A program made the translations under genes and the position numbers. The notes beneath the pieces were generated by a model. That model saw nothing but the letters and a program-made list of their open reading frames with translations. It was not told where the DNA came from and did not search any database. Shown one piece after another: positions 26,810 through 35,896 of a stretch of 64,000 nucleotides of DNA. Position 1 is the stretch's first letter; the number at the start of each line of letters is the position of its first letter. Source of the DNA: Planococcus sp. APC 4015 (GTDB taxonomy: Bacteria > Actinomycetota > Actinomycetes > Actinomycetales > Microbacteriaceae); NCBI GenBank assembly GCA_030407505.1, contig JASDDH010000008.1, forward strand, positions 62,001 to 126,000, read 5' to 3'.

Positions 26810-28557
26810 TCCTCGAGAGGACCGAGCACCGGCGCTGCGACGAACCGCGCCGACGAAGTCGTCGTGTGGTCGAGCTCGAGCACCAGCAGGTCGTTGTCGC
26901 CCGCGCGCGTCACCGGCGCCGGGACATACAGGGTGACCTGGGGTCCTGCTGACGAGTATCGCCCGAGGAGGAAGCCGTTGACGAATGCGTAGCCGTTTTC
27001 GAAACCTGTCGTGTCGAGGAAGAGATCGGATGCCGCGCTCAGCGCAAACGTTCCGCGAAGTGCGACGGGCCCGATCTCTGCCGCTGCGGCGGGTGCTCCC
27101 CCGGCGCCGATCCCGTCCGGCGCCTGCTCGACGTCGACCGGCGTGACGCGCCAGCCCGTCAGCGGCTCGCCGCCCAGCGACGCGCCGCCGATGAGGCCCT
27201 TCGTCTCGCCGATGCGGATGTCGTAGTTGACCCGGCCCTGGTCCTCGACGAGCAGCTCGAGCACCTGCCCCGGCGGGATGACGAGCGACGAGTCGTGCCG
27301 GGCGCGGTCGAGCAGCCCGACCGCCACGCCGTCGACACGGACCCAGGCACGGTCACGCACCTCGTCGAACGCGAGTACGGCGGAGCCCTCGAAAAGCGGG
27401 AGATCGACCGCATACCGCACCAGCGCACTGTCGTGGCCGAGGTCTTCGAACGTCGGCGGCGTCTCGAAGCCGACTTCGGCGCCCCCGCGCGTCCAGTCGC
27501 CGTGCACGGTGAGCTCGACGGTGAGTTCGGGAGCGGCGGCGGCGCGCGCCGGCTGCTCGTCGGGCACGCCGAAGTGTCGCGCGATCACGGCACGGAACGC
27601 GTCGTACTTCGCGGTCGGGTTGCCCGCCTCGTCGAGAGGGGCGTCGTAGTCGTACGACGTCGTGATCGGGCGATAGCGGCCCTTGTCGTTCGCGCCGTTG
27701 GTGAGACCGAAGTTGGTGCCCCCGTGGAACATGTAGAAGTTGACCGATGCCCCGCTCTCGAGCAGTTCGTCGAGGTCGGCGGCGGCCGCCGCCGGATCGG
27801 TCGTGTGGTGGTATCCGCCCCACCAGTCGAACCAGCCGTCCCAGAACTCCATCGACATCAGGGGGCCGGTCGGCTGGAACTCGCGGAGCGTCTGCAGGCG
27901 CTCCACGGCACGCGAGCCGAACGAGGCCGTCATGTGCAGGCCCGGCAGGCTGCCGTCGCGCAGCATGGCGGGCTGCGGCTGGTCGACCGTCGTGAGGGGC
28001 ACGGTGACACCGGCATCCACCGTCATGCGCACGAGCTCGGAGAGGTATTCCTTGTCGGCACCGTAGGCGCCGTACTCGTTCTCGATCTGCACGAGGATGA
28101 CGTTGCCGCCCCGGTCGATCTGCCGCGGCACGACGATGTCGTACACGTGCGCCAGGTAGCGCCCGACCTCGGCCAGGTAGCCGGGCTCGGAGCGCCGCAG
28201 GCCGATCGAGGCATCCCCCGTCAGCCAGACCGGGAGCCCCCCGTTCGCCCACTCGGCGCAGATGTAGGGCCCCGGCCGCACGATGGCGAACATGCCCTCT
28301 GCCGCCACGGCGTCGAGGAAGGCCCCGAGATCGTTCGCGCCGGTCGCGTCCCACTCACCGCGTCGCGGCTCATGGGCGTTCCACGCGACGTAGGTCTCGA
28401 TCGTGTTGAGACCCATCAGACGCGCTTTGCGGATGCGGTCCGCCCACTGGTCGGGATGCACCCGGAAGAAGTGGATCGCCCCCGAGAGGATGCGGAACGG
28501 CTCGCCGTCGAGGAGGAAGTCCTTCTCGCCGATGGAGAACGAGGAATGCGTCATCAT
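26806..28557 (-). CDS. Beta-galactosidase, glycoside hydrolase family 35
   Basis: 583 residues, no signal peptide, so cytoplasmic. GH35 barrel: LSGAIHFFRVHP, acid/base Glu in VQIENEYGAYG, nucleophile Glu in LMSMEFWDGWFDWWGG, and NFYMFHGGTNFG. C-terminal beta-rich domains follow (residues 370-580). Removes terminal beta-galactose from imported oligosaccharides or galactosides. Lies 3 bp after the second permease gene and overlaps the alditol oxidase. Confidence 0.95.
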   Translation of the reverse strand: MMTHSSFSIGEKDFLLDGEPFRILSGAIHFFRVHPDQWADRIRKARLMGLNTIETYVAWNAHEPRRGEWDATGANDLGAFLDAVAAEGMFAIVRPGPYICAEWANGGLPVWLTGDASIGLRRSEPGYLAEVGRYLAHVYDIVVPRQIDRGGNVILVQIENEYGAYGADKEYLSELVRMTVDAGVTVPLTTVDQPQPAMLRDGSLPGLHMTASFGSRAVERLQTLREFQPTGPLMSMEFWDGWFDWWGGYHHTTDPAAAAADLDELLESGASVNFYMFHGGTNFGLTNGANDKGRYRPITTSYDYDAPLDEAGNPTAKYDAFRAVIARHFGVPDEQPARAAAAPELTVELTVHGDWTRGGAEVGFETPPTFEDLGHDSALVRYAVDLPLFEGSAVLAFDEVRDRAWVRVDGVAVGLLDRARHDSSLVIPPGQVLELLVEDQGRVNYDIRIGETKGLIGGASLGGEPLTGWRVTPVDVEQAPDGIGAGGAPAAAAEIGPVALRGTFALSAASDLFLDTTGFENGYAFVNGFLLGRYSSAGPQVTLYVPAPVTRAGDNDLLVLELDHTTTSSARFVAAPVLGPLEE

Positions 28558-28560
28558 GGA

Positions 28561-29487
28561 TCAGCCCTTCACGCTGCCGGTCGCCAGGCCCGACTGCCAG
28601 TACCGCTGGAGGAACAGGAACGCGATGATCAGGGGCAGGATCGAGACGAACGAGCCCGTGATCACCGTCGAGAACAGCGCCTGCGACCCGCCGCCGGCCG
28701 ACGCCGCCGCCTGGATCTGCGCGAGACCGACCGTGATCGGGTACAGGTCGGAGCTGTTGAGCATGATGAGCGGCAGGAAGTAGTTGTTCCAGGTCGCCAC
28801 CAGCGAGAACAGGAACACCGTCACGAGGCCCGGGCCGAGCAGCCGCAGACCCACCTGCGCGAAGATGCGGAACTCGCCCGCGCCGTCGACGCGAGCCGCC
28901 TCGATGAGGGTGTCGGGAATCGCATCGGCCGCGTAGACACGCATCAGATACACCCCGAACGGGCTCACGAGCGACGGGATGATGATCGCCCACGGGGTGT
29001 TCGTGAGTCCCGCCTGCGAGAACAGCAGATAGGTCGGCAGCGCCAGCGCGGTGAGCGGGATCATGATCGCGCCGAGCGTGGCGCTGAACAGCACCTTCTT
29101 GCCCGGGAAGTCGTACTTCGCGAACGCGTAGCCGGCCATCGCGGCGAGCGCCGTGGCGCCGACGGCCGACGTCACCGCGTAGAAGACCGTGTTCAGCAGC
29201 CAGCGGCTGAACACCCCGCCGCGGATCGAGAACAGCGTCTGCAGGTTCTCCAGCAGCGAGAAGTCGCCGCCGAACCACATGCCGAACGTCGAGAACAGCG
29301 ACGAGTTGTCCTTCGTCGACGACACGAACAGCCACCACAGGGGCAGCACGAAGTACAGCACGCACAGCCAGAGCAGGATCGTCAGCAGGATGCTGCGCTT
29401 CTTCTCCCGCGAATAGGAGCGGCGTGCGCGACGGGGCCGGGATCCGGCATCCGATGTCAGCAGCGTGCGGGTCTCGGTGACGGTCAT
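28561..29487 (-). CDS. Carbohydrate ABC transporter permease (MalG/LacG type)
   Basis: 308 residues from ATG 29487 overlapping the stop of the first permease. Six helices and the EAA loop EAARVDGAGEFRIFAQVGL that contacts the ATPase. No ATPase gene is present in this operon; as is usual for actinobacterial CUT1 importers, a shared MsiK-like ATPase elsewhere probably energises it. Ends with the family tail ATGSVKG. Confidence 0.94.
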   Translation of the reverse strand: MTVTETRTLLTSDAGSRPRRARRSYSREKKRSILLTILLWLCVLYFVLPLWWLFVSSTKDNSSLFSTFGMWFGGDFSLLENLQTLFSIRGGVFSRWLLNTVFYAVTSAVGATALAAMAGYAFAKYDFPGKKVLFSATLGAIMIPLTALALPTYLLFSQAGLTNTPWAIIIPSLVSPFGVYLMRVYAADAIPDTLIEAARVDGAGEFRIFAQVGLRLLGPGLVTVFLFSLVATWNNYFLPLIMLNSSDLYPITVGLAQIQAAASAGGGSQALFSTVITGSFVSILPLIIAFLFLQRYWQSGLATGSVKG

Positions 29488-30443
29488 GTCAGGTTCCTCT
29501 CGCGACGCTCGGCCCGTTCGGTGCTGAGCTGGACGATGTAGGACACCACCGCGATCACGAGGCCGAGGAGGAACGCGATCGCGGCCGCATAGTTGAGCTC
29601 CTGGTTGATGAACGCGAGGTTGTAGGCGTAGTAGTTCGGAGTGAAGGCGTTGGTGATGGCATCCGGCGCGATCGCGTTCAGCAGGCTCGGCTCGGCGAAC
29701 AGCTGGAACGTGCCGATGACCGAGAAGATCACCGTCAGCAGGATCGCCGGGCGGATCGCGGGGATCTTGACGCTCCACGCGAGCCGGAACTGGCCCGCGC
29801 CGTCGATCTCGGCCGCTTCGTAGAGCTCGCCGGGGATCGACCGGAGGGCCGCGTACATGATGATCATGTTGTAGCCGATGAACTCCCACGTGACGATGTT
29901 CATCATCGATCCGAGGATGCTCTCGGGCGACAGGAAGTCCGGCGTCCCGAGGCCCACGGCGCGGGCGATCTGCGCGATCGGCCCGAAGTCCGGGCCGTAC
30001 AGGTAGCCCCACATGAGGGTGGCGACGACCGCGGGGACGGCGTAGGGCATGAAGATGAGCAGGCGGATCGCCTTCGACCCGCGGGCCCGGGCCGTGTCGA
30101 GCGCGAGTGCGAAGAAGAGCGCGAGCCCCAGCATGATCGGCACCTGGATGAGGAAGAAGAGAGCGACGCGCCCGAGGCTCGCGAGGAACTGCGGATCGGT
30201 GAGGGCGCGCGCGTAGTTGGCCAGCCCCGCGAAGACCTCGCCGCCGATGAGCTTGCTCTCGAAGAGGCTGAGGTAGCCGGCGTAGACGAGGGGCACGACC
30301 AGCATCGTGACGAACACGATGAAGAACGGCAGGAGGAAGAGATATGCGGCCAGGTACTGCTTGCGTTTGTTGGGGCTCATGCGCCGTTTCGGCGCCGGCG
30401 GCGAGGATGCGCGCGCGGCGGCGGGCGCGGTGGTCTGCGACAC
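29484..30443 (-). CDS. Carbohydrate ABC transporter permease (MalF/LacF type)
   Basis: 319 residues. Six membrane helices, EAA loop EAAEIDGAGQFRLAWSVKIP. First permease of the CUT1 importer, separated from the binding-protein gene by 63 bp containing a strong hairpin and coupled to the second permease by a 4-bp overlap. Confidence 0.94.
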   Translation of the reverse strand: MSQTTAPAAARASSPPAPKRRMSPNKRKQYLAAYLFLLPFFIVFVTMLVVPLVYAGYLSLFESKLIGGEVFAGLANYARALTDPQFLASLGRVALFFLIQVPIMLGLALFFALALDTARARGSKAIRLLIFMPYAVPAVVATLMWGYLYGPDFGPIAQIARAVGLGTPDFLSPESILGSMMNIVTWEFIGYNMIIMYAALRSIPGELYEAAEIDGAGQFRLAWSVKIPAIRPAILLTVIFSVIGTFQLFAEPSLLNAIAPDAITNAFTPNYYAYNLAFINQELNYAAAIAFLLGLVIAVVSYIVQLSTERAERRERNLT

Positions 30444-30464
30444 GATGACTCCTTTGTCCGGGAT

Positions 30465-30501
30465 GCGGGGTGTCCGCCGCAGCGCGCGACGGACACCCCG
30501 C
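30465..30501 (-). terminator. Intra-operon hairpin after the binding-protein gene
   Basis: Perfect 12-bp arms (30465-30476 / 30490-30501), 13-nt loop, 5 bp past the binding-protein stop. Position inside the operon suggests a stabilising or partially terminating hairpin that raises binding-protein level over the permeases. Confidence 0.72.
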
Positions 30502-30506
30502 AGGGA

Positions 30507-31859
30507 TCACTCGACGGTGAAGCCCTGGGCTTCCGCGTAGCTGACGAGCTGGTCCTGCCAGACGTCCAGCGCGGCGGCGATGTCGCCCTTGTCGGCGATG
30601 ACGGTGCCCATGGTCTCCTCGTATGTCGAGTAGACGTAGTCCATGAACGGGAGCCACTGGAAGTCGGTGTCGACGGTCTCGGAGATCTCGGCGAACAGCT
30701 TGTTGACCTGCTGGCCCCCGTAGAACTCCGACTCCTGGTCCACGAACGCCGGGTCATCGAGCACCGAGTTCTGCGGCGGGTAGAGGAACTGCTCGGTCGC
30801 GAGCGACAGGGCCGACTCTTCGTCGTGGTTGATGAACCGCGCGAGCTCGTACGCCGCGATCGGGTTCTCGCTCGAGGCGAGCACCGCGTCGGCCGATCCG
30901 CCCCAGTTGCCCGAGACGTTCTCGCCCTCGGCCCACTGCGGCAGCGGAGCAGCACGCCAGAGGCCTGACGTCCCCTCGGCCGTGCCCTGCAGGAACACCG
31001 GCGCCCAGGCGGCCGTCAGCCACCCGGCGTACTTTCCGCTCGCGAGACCCTGGTACCACTGATCGTTGAAGTCGACGTCGGTCGAGATCAGGTCGGCCTG
31101 GATGAGGTCGGTCCAGTAGGTCGCGACCTCCTTCGCCTCGGCGTTGTTCACGTCGATCGACACGGTCTCTTCACCGTCGTACCCGAAGGGCTTGATGCCG
31201 GCCTGCCAGAAGAAGCCGATCATCTGCCCGGCCTGCGTGGCGCCGAGGTTCGAGATGTACGAGCCCGTGGCGTCCTTCACCGTCTTGGCCGCCGTGGCGT
31301 ACTCCTCCCACGTCGCCGGCGACTCGGTGATGCCGGCCTCGGCGAGGATGTCCTCCCGGTAGAGGTTCCCCATGGGCCCGACATCCTGCGGGATCGCCCA
31401 CACCTCGTCGCCGGGTGAGACCTGGTTCCACGCCCAGCCGACGAAGTCCTCCTCCAGGTCTCCGCCGCCGTAGGGCGTCAGATCGAGCAGCGAACCCGGC
31501 AGGACGAACGACGGGATGTACTGGTACTCGACCTGCGCGACGTCGGGCGCGCCTTCGCCGGCCTCGATCGCGCTGCGGAGCTTCTGGTAGTGCGGGAGCC
31601 CCTGCCCGACGTTCTCCACCGTGACGCTGATCTCGGGGTACTTCTCCTCGAAGAGCGCGACCTGGTTCTCGATGTCGGGCACCCACGTCCAGAAGGTCAG
31701 CTCGGTCGGCGTCGACATCGCCTCGTCGAACTGCTCCTGCGTGATGGCGTCGCCGGCGCTTCCGCCGTCGGTGGTCCCGGGTGCGCAGCCGGCGAGGACC
31801 AGTGCCGCGGCGATGCCTGCGGAGCCCAGCGCCAGTGCTGTTCTTGGTGCTTTCCTCAT
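30507..31859 (-). CDS. Carbohydrate ABC transporter substrate-binding lipoprotein (CUT1)
   Basis: 450 residues from ATG 31859 (GAAGGAACAGG upstream). Lipobox VLAGC, then SBP_bac_1 fold: ELTFWTWVPDIENQ, SAIEAGEGAPDVAQVEYQY, WNQVSPGDEVWAIPQD, and many Trp/Tyr residues expected to stack on sugar rings. Sits between two beta-galactosidase genes, so beta-galactosides are the likely ligands. Confidence 0.94.
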   Translation of the reverse strand: MRKAPRTALALGSAGIAAALVLAGCAPGTTDGGSAGDAITQEQFDEAMSTPTELTFWTWVPDIENQVALFEEKYPEISVTVENVGQGLPHYQKLRSAIEAGEGAPDVAQVEYQYIPSFVLPGSLLDLTPYGGGDLEEDFVGWAWNQVSPGDEVWAIPQDVGPMGNLYREDILAEAGITESPATWEEYATAAKTVKDATGSYISNLGATQAGQMIGFFWQAGIKPFGYDGEETVSIDVNNAEAKEVATYWTDLIQADLISTDVDFNDQWYQGLASGKYAGWLTAAWAPVFLQGTAEGTSGLWRAAPLPQWAEGENVSGNWGGSADAVLASSENPIAAYELARFINHDEESALSLATEQFLYPPQNSVLDDPAFVDQESEFYGGQQVNKLFAEISETVDTDFQWLPFMDYVYSTYEETMGTVIADKGDIAAALDVWQDQLVSYAEAQGFTVE

Positions 31860-31909
31860 GTCCTGTTCCTTCTTCTCATGAAGACCGGTGACGCGTCGTC
31901 CCGGTCGCC

Positions 31910-34003
31910 TCACCCCTCGACGAGGGTCAGTACAGACCATGCGTCGAGGGGAAGCTCTGCGCCGGCGGCATGCGCGGCGTCGGTCGTGGGGTCGGTCGCC
32001 GGGCGCGACAGCGTGATCGCCGACCGGTCCCCGCTCCAGTTGAAGACGAACCACGCGCGTCCGCCGCCGGGCAGCGCACCCGACGAGATCCGGATGCCGG
32101 GGTGGTCGACCTGCGCGAATCCGGCGGCCAGCGGGCTGGGCACCAGCCAGCGCGCGAGGTCGGCGGCGAGTGTCGGCGACGGCACCGTGCCGACGACCGT
32201 GACGCGGCCGCGGCCGTGCGGGTTCGTCGTGACGGTCGCGAAGTCCCCGAAGCGCGGATGCACGTAGCGCACGAGCACCTCGGCGTCGCCCGGGATCAGT
32301 CCGTCGGCCCAGCGGGTGGCGGCGGCATCCGTGGTCGTGATCTCCGACGCGACGGGCACCGGCGCGTGCAGATTCGAGAACTCCTCGTAGTGCACTCCGG
32401 CGGCCTCGCGCAGACGGTCGGGGGCGACGGCCACGCGGGCCCGCGCCTCTTCGTCGGCGTACCCCGTGCGGATGCCGATCACGAGGTGCCCGCCGGCGGC
32501 GGCGTAGTCGCGGAGCAGGTCGAGGTCGTCGTCGGTGGCGACGTAGACAGCGGGGGCGACGAGCACGGGGAAGCGCGCGGCGAGCGCCTCGGCGCCGAGC
32601 TCGCGGGCCTGAGCGGTGTGCAGGATGCGGGCCTGCGCGCCGGCATCGATCACCCCGCCGTGGAACGCGTCGAAGATCTGGGTGTAGGCGGCGCGGTCGG
32701 GCAGCCCGTCGGGGGTGGCCAGCGGCGGGGCGAACTCGAACGCGAAGCGGCTGTCTGTCGACCACAGGATCGCTACGTCGGCGTCGGGTTCGTAGCCGTC
32801 GAGGGCTCCGCCGATCGCGGCGAGGTCGGCGCCGAGCCCGGAGAGCTCCTCGTACACGCGACCGGGCACGAGGCTGTGCGGCAGCACACCGCCCCAGTAG
32901 GTCTCGGTGCCGTACGGCAGCGAGTGCCAGTGCCAGTACTCGATCATCGACGCACCGCGCGAGATGAGGGCGAACGCAGCCTGCGCGAGCTGACCGGGAT
33001 ACGGCGGCAGGTTCAGCTCGGGACCCCCGATCGACTGCGCGTCGGTCTCGGTCACGAGGAACCGCGACTGGTTCGACGAGTAGAGCCGGTCGGCCTGGCG
33101 GTAGAGCCCGGCGACGCCCGAGGTCGTCCACGGGGTCGCCGCGTCGAGCTTCTTGGTGGCGTCGAGGTGGTCCTGCATGGCGTAGTAGGGGTTGCCCGCG
33201 GTGACGTCGAGGTTCGCCATGAGCGCCTCGTCGTCCAGCGCGGGACGCGGATACGCGATGCAGGTCGTCACGAACTGACCGGGCCGGGCGTACTCGCGCA
33301 CGATGCCCGCCTGCCACGAGATGAACTCGGTCGTGAGGTCGGCCTGATAGCGGCGCCACGCGAGGTCGTACTGGGGCAGGCTGTTGCCGTCGGGGGTCCA
33401 CAGGTCGGACCAGTCGCTCAGTCGGTGCGACCAGTACGTCAGGCCCCACTCGCGGTTGAGCGTCTCGACGTCGCCGTACTGCGCCTTGAGCCGGCGGACG
33501 AAGCGCTGGAACGTGCCGTGGTTGTGGAAGAGCAGCATGCCCGGCTCGTTGTCGACCTGGTAGCCGATGACCGACGGGTGGTCCGCGTAGCGGGCGATCA
33601 CCGCACGGATGATGCGCTCGGCGTGGAAGCGGAACGCGGGGTGGGAGTAGTCGACTTCCTGGCGCGCACCCCACGGGTGGCGCTCGCCCGTGCGGGTCTC
33701 GGCGGCGATCTCGGGGTAGGCGCTCTGCAGCCACGGCGGCACCGCGTAGGTCGGGGTGCCGAGGATCACCGAGATGCCGCGTTCGTGGGCGCCGTCGAGC
33801 ACGGGCTGGAGCCACTCGAGGTCGAACTCGCCGTCGCGGGGCTCCCACGTGGACCAGACCGATTCACCGACACGGATGACGGTGAAGCCCGCCTCCTTCA
33901 TGAGGTCGAGGTCGGTGATGGTGCGGTCTTCGCGGTGGTACTCGGCGTAGTACGCCGCTCCGAAGAGGATGCCGCTCGGTACCTGATACGTGGGCGTAGC
34001 CAT
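31910..34003 (-). CDS. Beta-galactosidase, glycoside hydrolase family 42
   Basis: 697 residues from ATG 34003; a GTG at 34057 in frame would add 18 non-conserved residues. GH42 barrel: GAAYYAEYHREDR, GFTVIRVGESVWSTWEP, acid/base Glu in YQVDNEPGML, nucleophile expected in the FLVTETDAQS segment, then a trimerisation/beta-sandwich region. Cytoplasmic. First gene of the galactoside operon, right behind two LacI-type operators. Confidence 0.94.
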   Translation of the reverse strand: MATPTYQVPSGILFGAAYYAEYHREDRTITDLDLMKEAGFTVIRVGESVWSTWEPRDGEFDLEWLQPVLDGAHERGISVILGTPTYAVPPWLQSAYPEIAAETRTGERHPWGARQEVDYSHPAFRFHAERIIRAVIARYADHPSVIGYQVDNEPGMLLFHNHGTFQRFVRRLKAQYGDVETLNREWGLTYWSHRLSDWSDLWTPDGNSLPQYDLAWRRYQADLTTEFISWQAGIVREYARPGQFVTTCIAYPRPALDDEALMANLDVTAGNPYYAMQDHLDATKKLDAATPWTTSGVAGLYRQADRLYSSNQSRFLVTETDAQSIGGPELNLPPYPGQLAQAAFALISRGASMIEYWHWHSLPYGTETYWGGVLPHSLVPGRVYEELSGLGADLAAIGGALDGYEPDADVAILWSTDSRFAFEFAPPLATPDGLPDRAAYTQIFDAFHGGVIDAGAQARILHTAQARELGAEALAARFPVLVAPAVYVATDDDLDLLRDYAAAGGHLVIGIRTGYADEEARARVAVAPDRLREAAGVHYEEFSNLHAPVPVASEITTTDAAATRWADGLIPGDAEVLVRYVHPRFGDFATVTTNPHGRGRVTVVGTVPSPTLAADLARWLVPSPLAAGFAQVDHPGIRISSGALPGGGRAWFVFNWSGDRSAITLSRPATDPTTDAAHAAGAELPLDAWSVLTLVEG

Positions 34004-34073
34004 GGCTGCGTTGAACTCCGTCGTCTCGCTGCGTCCGCCGTCTTCGGCGGTTGCCACGAAACCTACGCCGGTC

Positions 34074-34087
34074 TGTTACCGGTAACA
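34074..34087. promoter_or_regulatory. LacI-family operator O1
   Basis: Perfect 14-bp palindrome TGTTACCGGTAACA with the central CG typical of LacI/GalR sites, 71 bp upstream of the GH42 ATG (17 bp from the alternative GTG). Confidence 0.8.
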
Positions 34088-34117
34088 AGACTCGTTACGC
34101 ATTCGTTACGGTCGACT

Positions 34118-34131
34118 TTTTACCGGTAACA
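34118..34131. promoter_or_regulatory. LacI-family operator O2
   Basis: TTTTACCGGTAACA, the same palindromic core as O1 (12 of 14 palindromic positions), centred 44 bp away, about four helical turns. Between the two lie two CGTTACG heptamers with an 11-bp period (34093-34110 region) that resemble half-sites. Confidence 0.78.
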
Positions 34132-34176
34132 TCCCGCGGCTGTGCGGCGAGGGCGCGGGCGCGGACGCCCGGAGGA

Positions 34177-35223
34177 TCAGCGCGGAGCGGTCGTGGTGGA
34201 CTGCCGGACGACGAGCTCCACCGGGATCCGGGCCGGCGGCGCAGCAGGGGTGCCCTCGATGAGCCGCAGGAGGCGCGAGAACGCCGAACGCCCCTGCATG
34301 TCGAAGTCTCCGTGCACGGTGGTGAGCGGCGGCTGGTAGAACGCCGACTCGGGGATGTCGTCGAACCCGGTGACGCTGATGTCCTCGGGAACGCGGATGC
34401 CCTGCTGGCTCAGCGCGCGCAGCGCCCCGAGTGCCATCTGGTCGTTGGACACCACCAGCGCCGTCACTCCCAGTTCGGGCGGAAGCTCGGCGGCGCACCG
34501 GTAGCCCGAAGCCGCCGACCAGTCGCCGTACGACGCCCCCAGCGACGTCAGACCGTGCGCCTCGAGGGCGCGTTCGTACGAGAGCTTGCGGTTGCGTGCG
34601 GCGACCCAGCCCCGAGGTCCGGCGATATGGAAGAACCGGCGGTGCCCGAGCGAGACCAGATGGTCGACGGCGACGTGCAGCCCCCGGTAGTTCGAGGTGT
34701 CGGGATGATCGCGCAGCGCTTCATCGCCCTCGACTTCGATCACGGTCGGGATGCGGTGCGGCGTGGCGCGCAGCGCCCCGGTCATGGCATCGGTCGACGT
34801 GAAGATCAGCAGACCGGCGATGTCCTGCCGCGTGATCAGGGTGAGCGCGTCGTTCACCGCTGCCGGATCGTCGCCGTCGAGCGAGACGATGTCCAGAAGG
34901 TAGCCCGCTTCGCGCGCGCCGGCGCCGGCACCCTGCAGGATCTTGCTCGGGCCGACCTCGCCGACCTCGTGCGCGAGGACCCCGACGCGGTGCGAGCGGT
35001 TCGTCGCGAGGTGACGGGCGGTGAGGTTCGGACGGTACTCGAGCGTCTCGAGCGCCTGCACGACGCGCTCCCGCGTCTCGGGTCGGATGCCCTCGAGCCC
35101 GCGCAGATGTCGACTCACCGTCTGGTGCGACACGCCGGCCAGTCGGGCGACGTCGTAGATCGTCGGCGATTTCGCGACTGCCGGGGGTGGTGCCGCGGTG
35201 GCGGATTCGGGGTCGTTCCCCAC
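34177..35223 (-). CDS. LacI-family transcriptional regulator
   Basis: 348 residues from GTG 35223 (GAGGGG upstream). N-terminal HTH with hinge: TIYDVARLAGVSHQTVSRHL and PNLTARHLATNRS, followed by a periplasmic-binding-protein-like sensor domain. Ends 173 bp before the GH42 start, same strand, with the two palindromes in between. Expected to repress the galactoside operon until a galactoside or its product binds. Own promoter likely at the TAGAGT box near 35275-35280 (minus strand). Confidence 0.94.
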   Translation of the reverse strand: MGNDPESATAAPPPAVAKSPTIYDVARLAGVSHQTVSRHLRGLEGIRPETRERVVQALETLEYRPNLTARHLATNRSHRVGVLAHEVGEVGPSKILQGAGAGAREAGYLLDIVSLDGDDPAAVNDALTLITRQDIAGLLIFTSTDAMTGALRATPHRIPTVIEVEGDEALRDHPDTSNYRGLHVAVDHLVSLGHRRFFHIAGPRGWVAARNRKLSYERALEAHGLTSLGASYGDWSAASGYRCAAELPPELGVTALVVSNDQMALGALRALSQQGIRVPEDISVTGFDDIPESAFYQPPLTTVHGDFDMQGRSAFSRLLRLIEGTPAAPPARIPVELVVRQSTTTAPR

Positions 35224-35308
35224 AGCCCCTCGCCCCCTTCGCGACCGCGCCGCCGTGACGTGGTCGATGTGAGGACTCTACCGGTGACGCCGCCTGCCGG
35301 CGCGAGCG

Positions 35309-35848
35309 TCAGGGTATGCGGTGCTCGTGGATCTCCGACGACGACGTGGCCCCGTTCAGCTCGAGATAGAGCTGCCTTTCGGTGATCGAGACGGTCATCG
35401 TGTTGCGCCTCTCCAGCGCCGGCACGGCGGCCTCGATAAACCCCGGATCGAAGCTGTGCAGCACGAGCTCCGCAGACCGGTGGATCTTCTTGCCCGCCCA
35501 CGGCGCCATGATCTTCGCCGGGTCGCGGTGCGTGTAGACCAGCGTGCGCTGCGCGAGCTTGCTGCCGTGGTGCAGGCGCGCGGCATCCGGAGCACCCACC
35601 TCGATCCACGCCGTGATGGTGCCCGTCGCGTCGCGCACGAGCACCGCGGGCTCGTCGGTGTTCGAGATGCCCTCGCTGAACGCGATGCCCTCTTCGAACT
35701 CGAGGCAGTACGCCAGAACGCGGGTCAGCATGTAGGCGTCGGTCTCAGACGGATGCCGCGCCACCCGCAATGCGAGTTCGTCGTACACACCGCGGTCCAC
35801 GTCCGCCAGCTGCACCGCGAACGTGTGGATCATCGCGCCGATAGCCAT
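35309..35848 (-). CDS. yaeQ: YaeQ family protein
   Basis: 179 residues. Clear family match: LADVDRGVYDELALRVARHPSETDAYML(TR), LEFEEGIAFSEGISNTDEPA and WIEVGAPDAARLHHGSK. YaeQ folds like a PD-(D/E)XK nuclease; the E. coli protein was once linked to suppression of rfaH loss but its function is unknown. Single gene here. Confidence 0.9.
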   Translation of the reverse strand: MAIGAMIHTFAVQLADVDRGVYDELALRVARHPSETDAYMLTRVLAYCLEFEEGIAFSEGISNTDEPAVLVRDATGTITAWIEVGAPDAARLHHGSKLAQRTLVYTHRDPAKIMAPWAGKKIHRSAELVLHSFDPGFIEAAVPALERRNTMTVSITERQLYLELNGATSSSEIHEHRIP

Positions 35849-35896
35849 AGCGCGCGAGCCTACGGCATCCCCGCCTGCCCGCCGAGCCCTGAGCGG

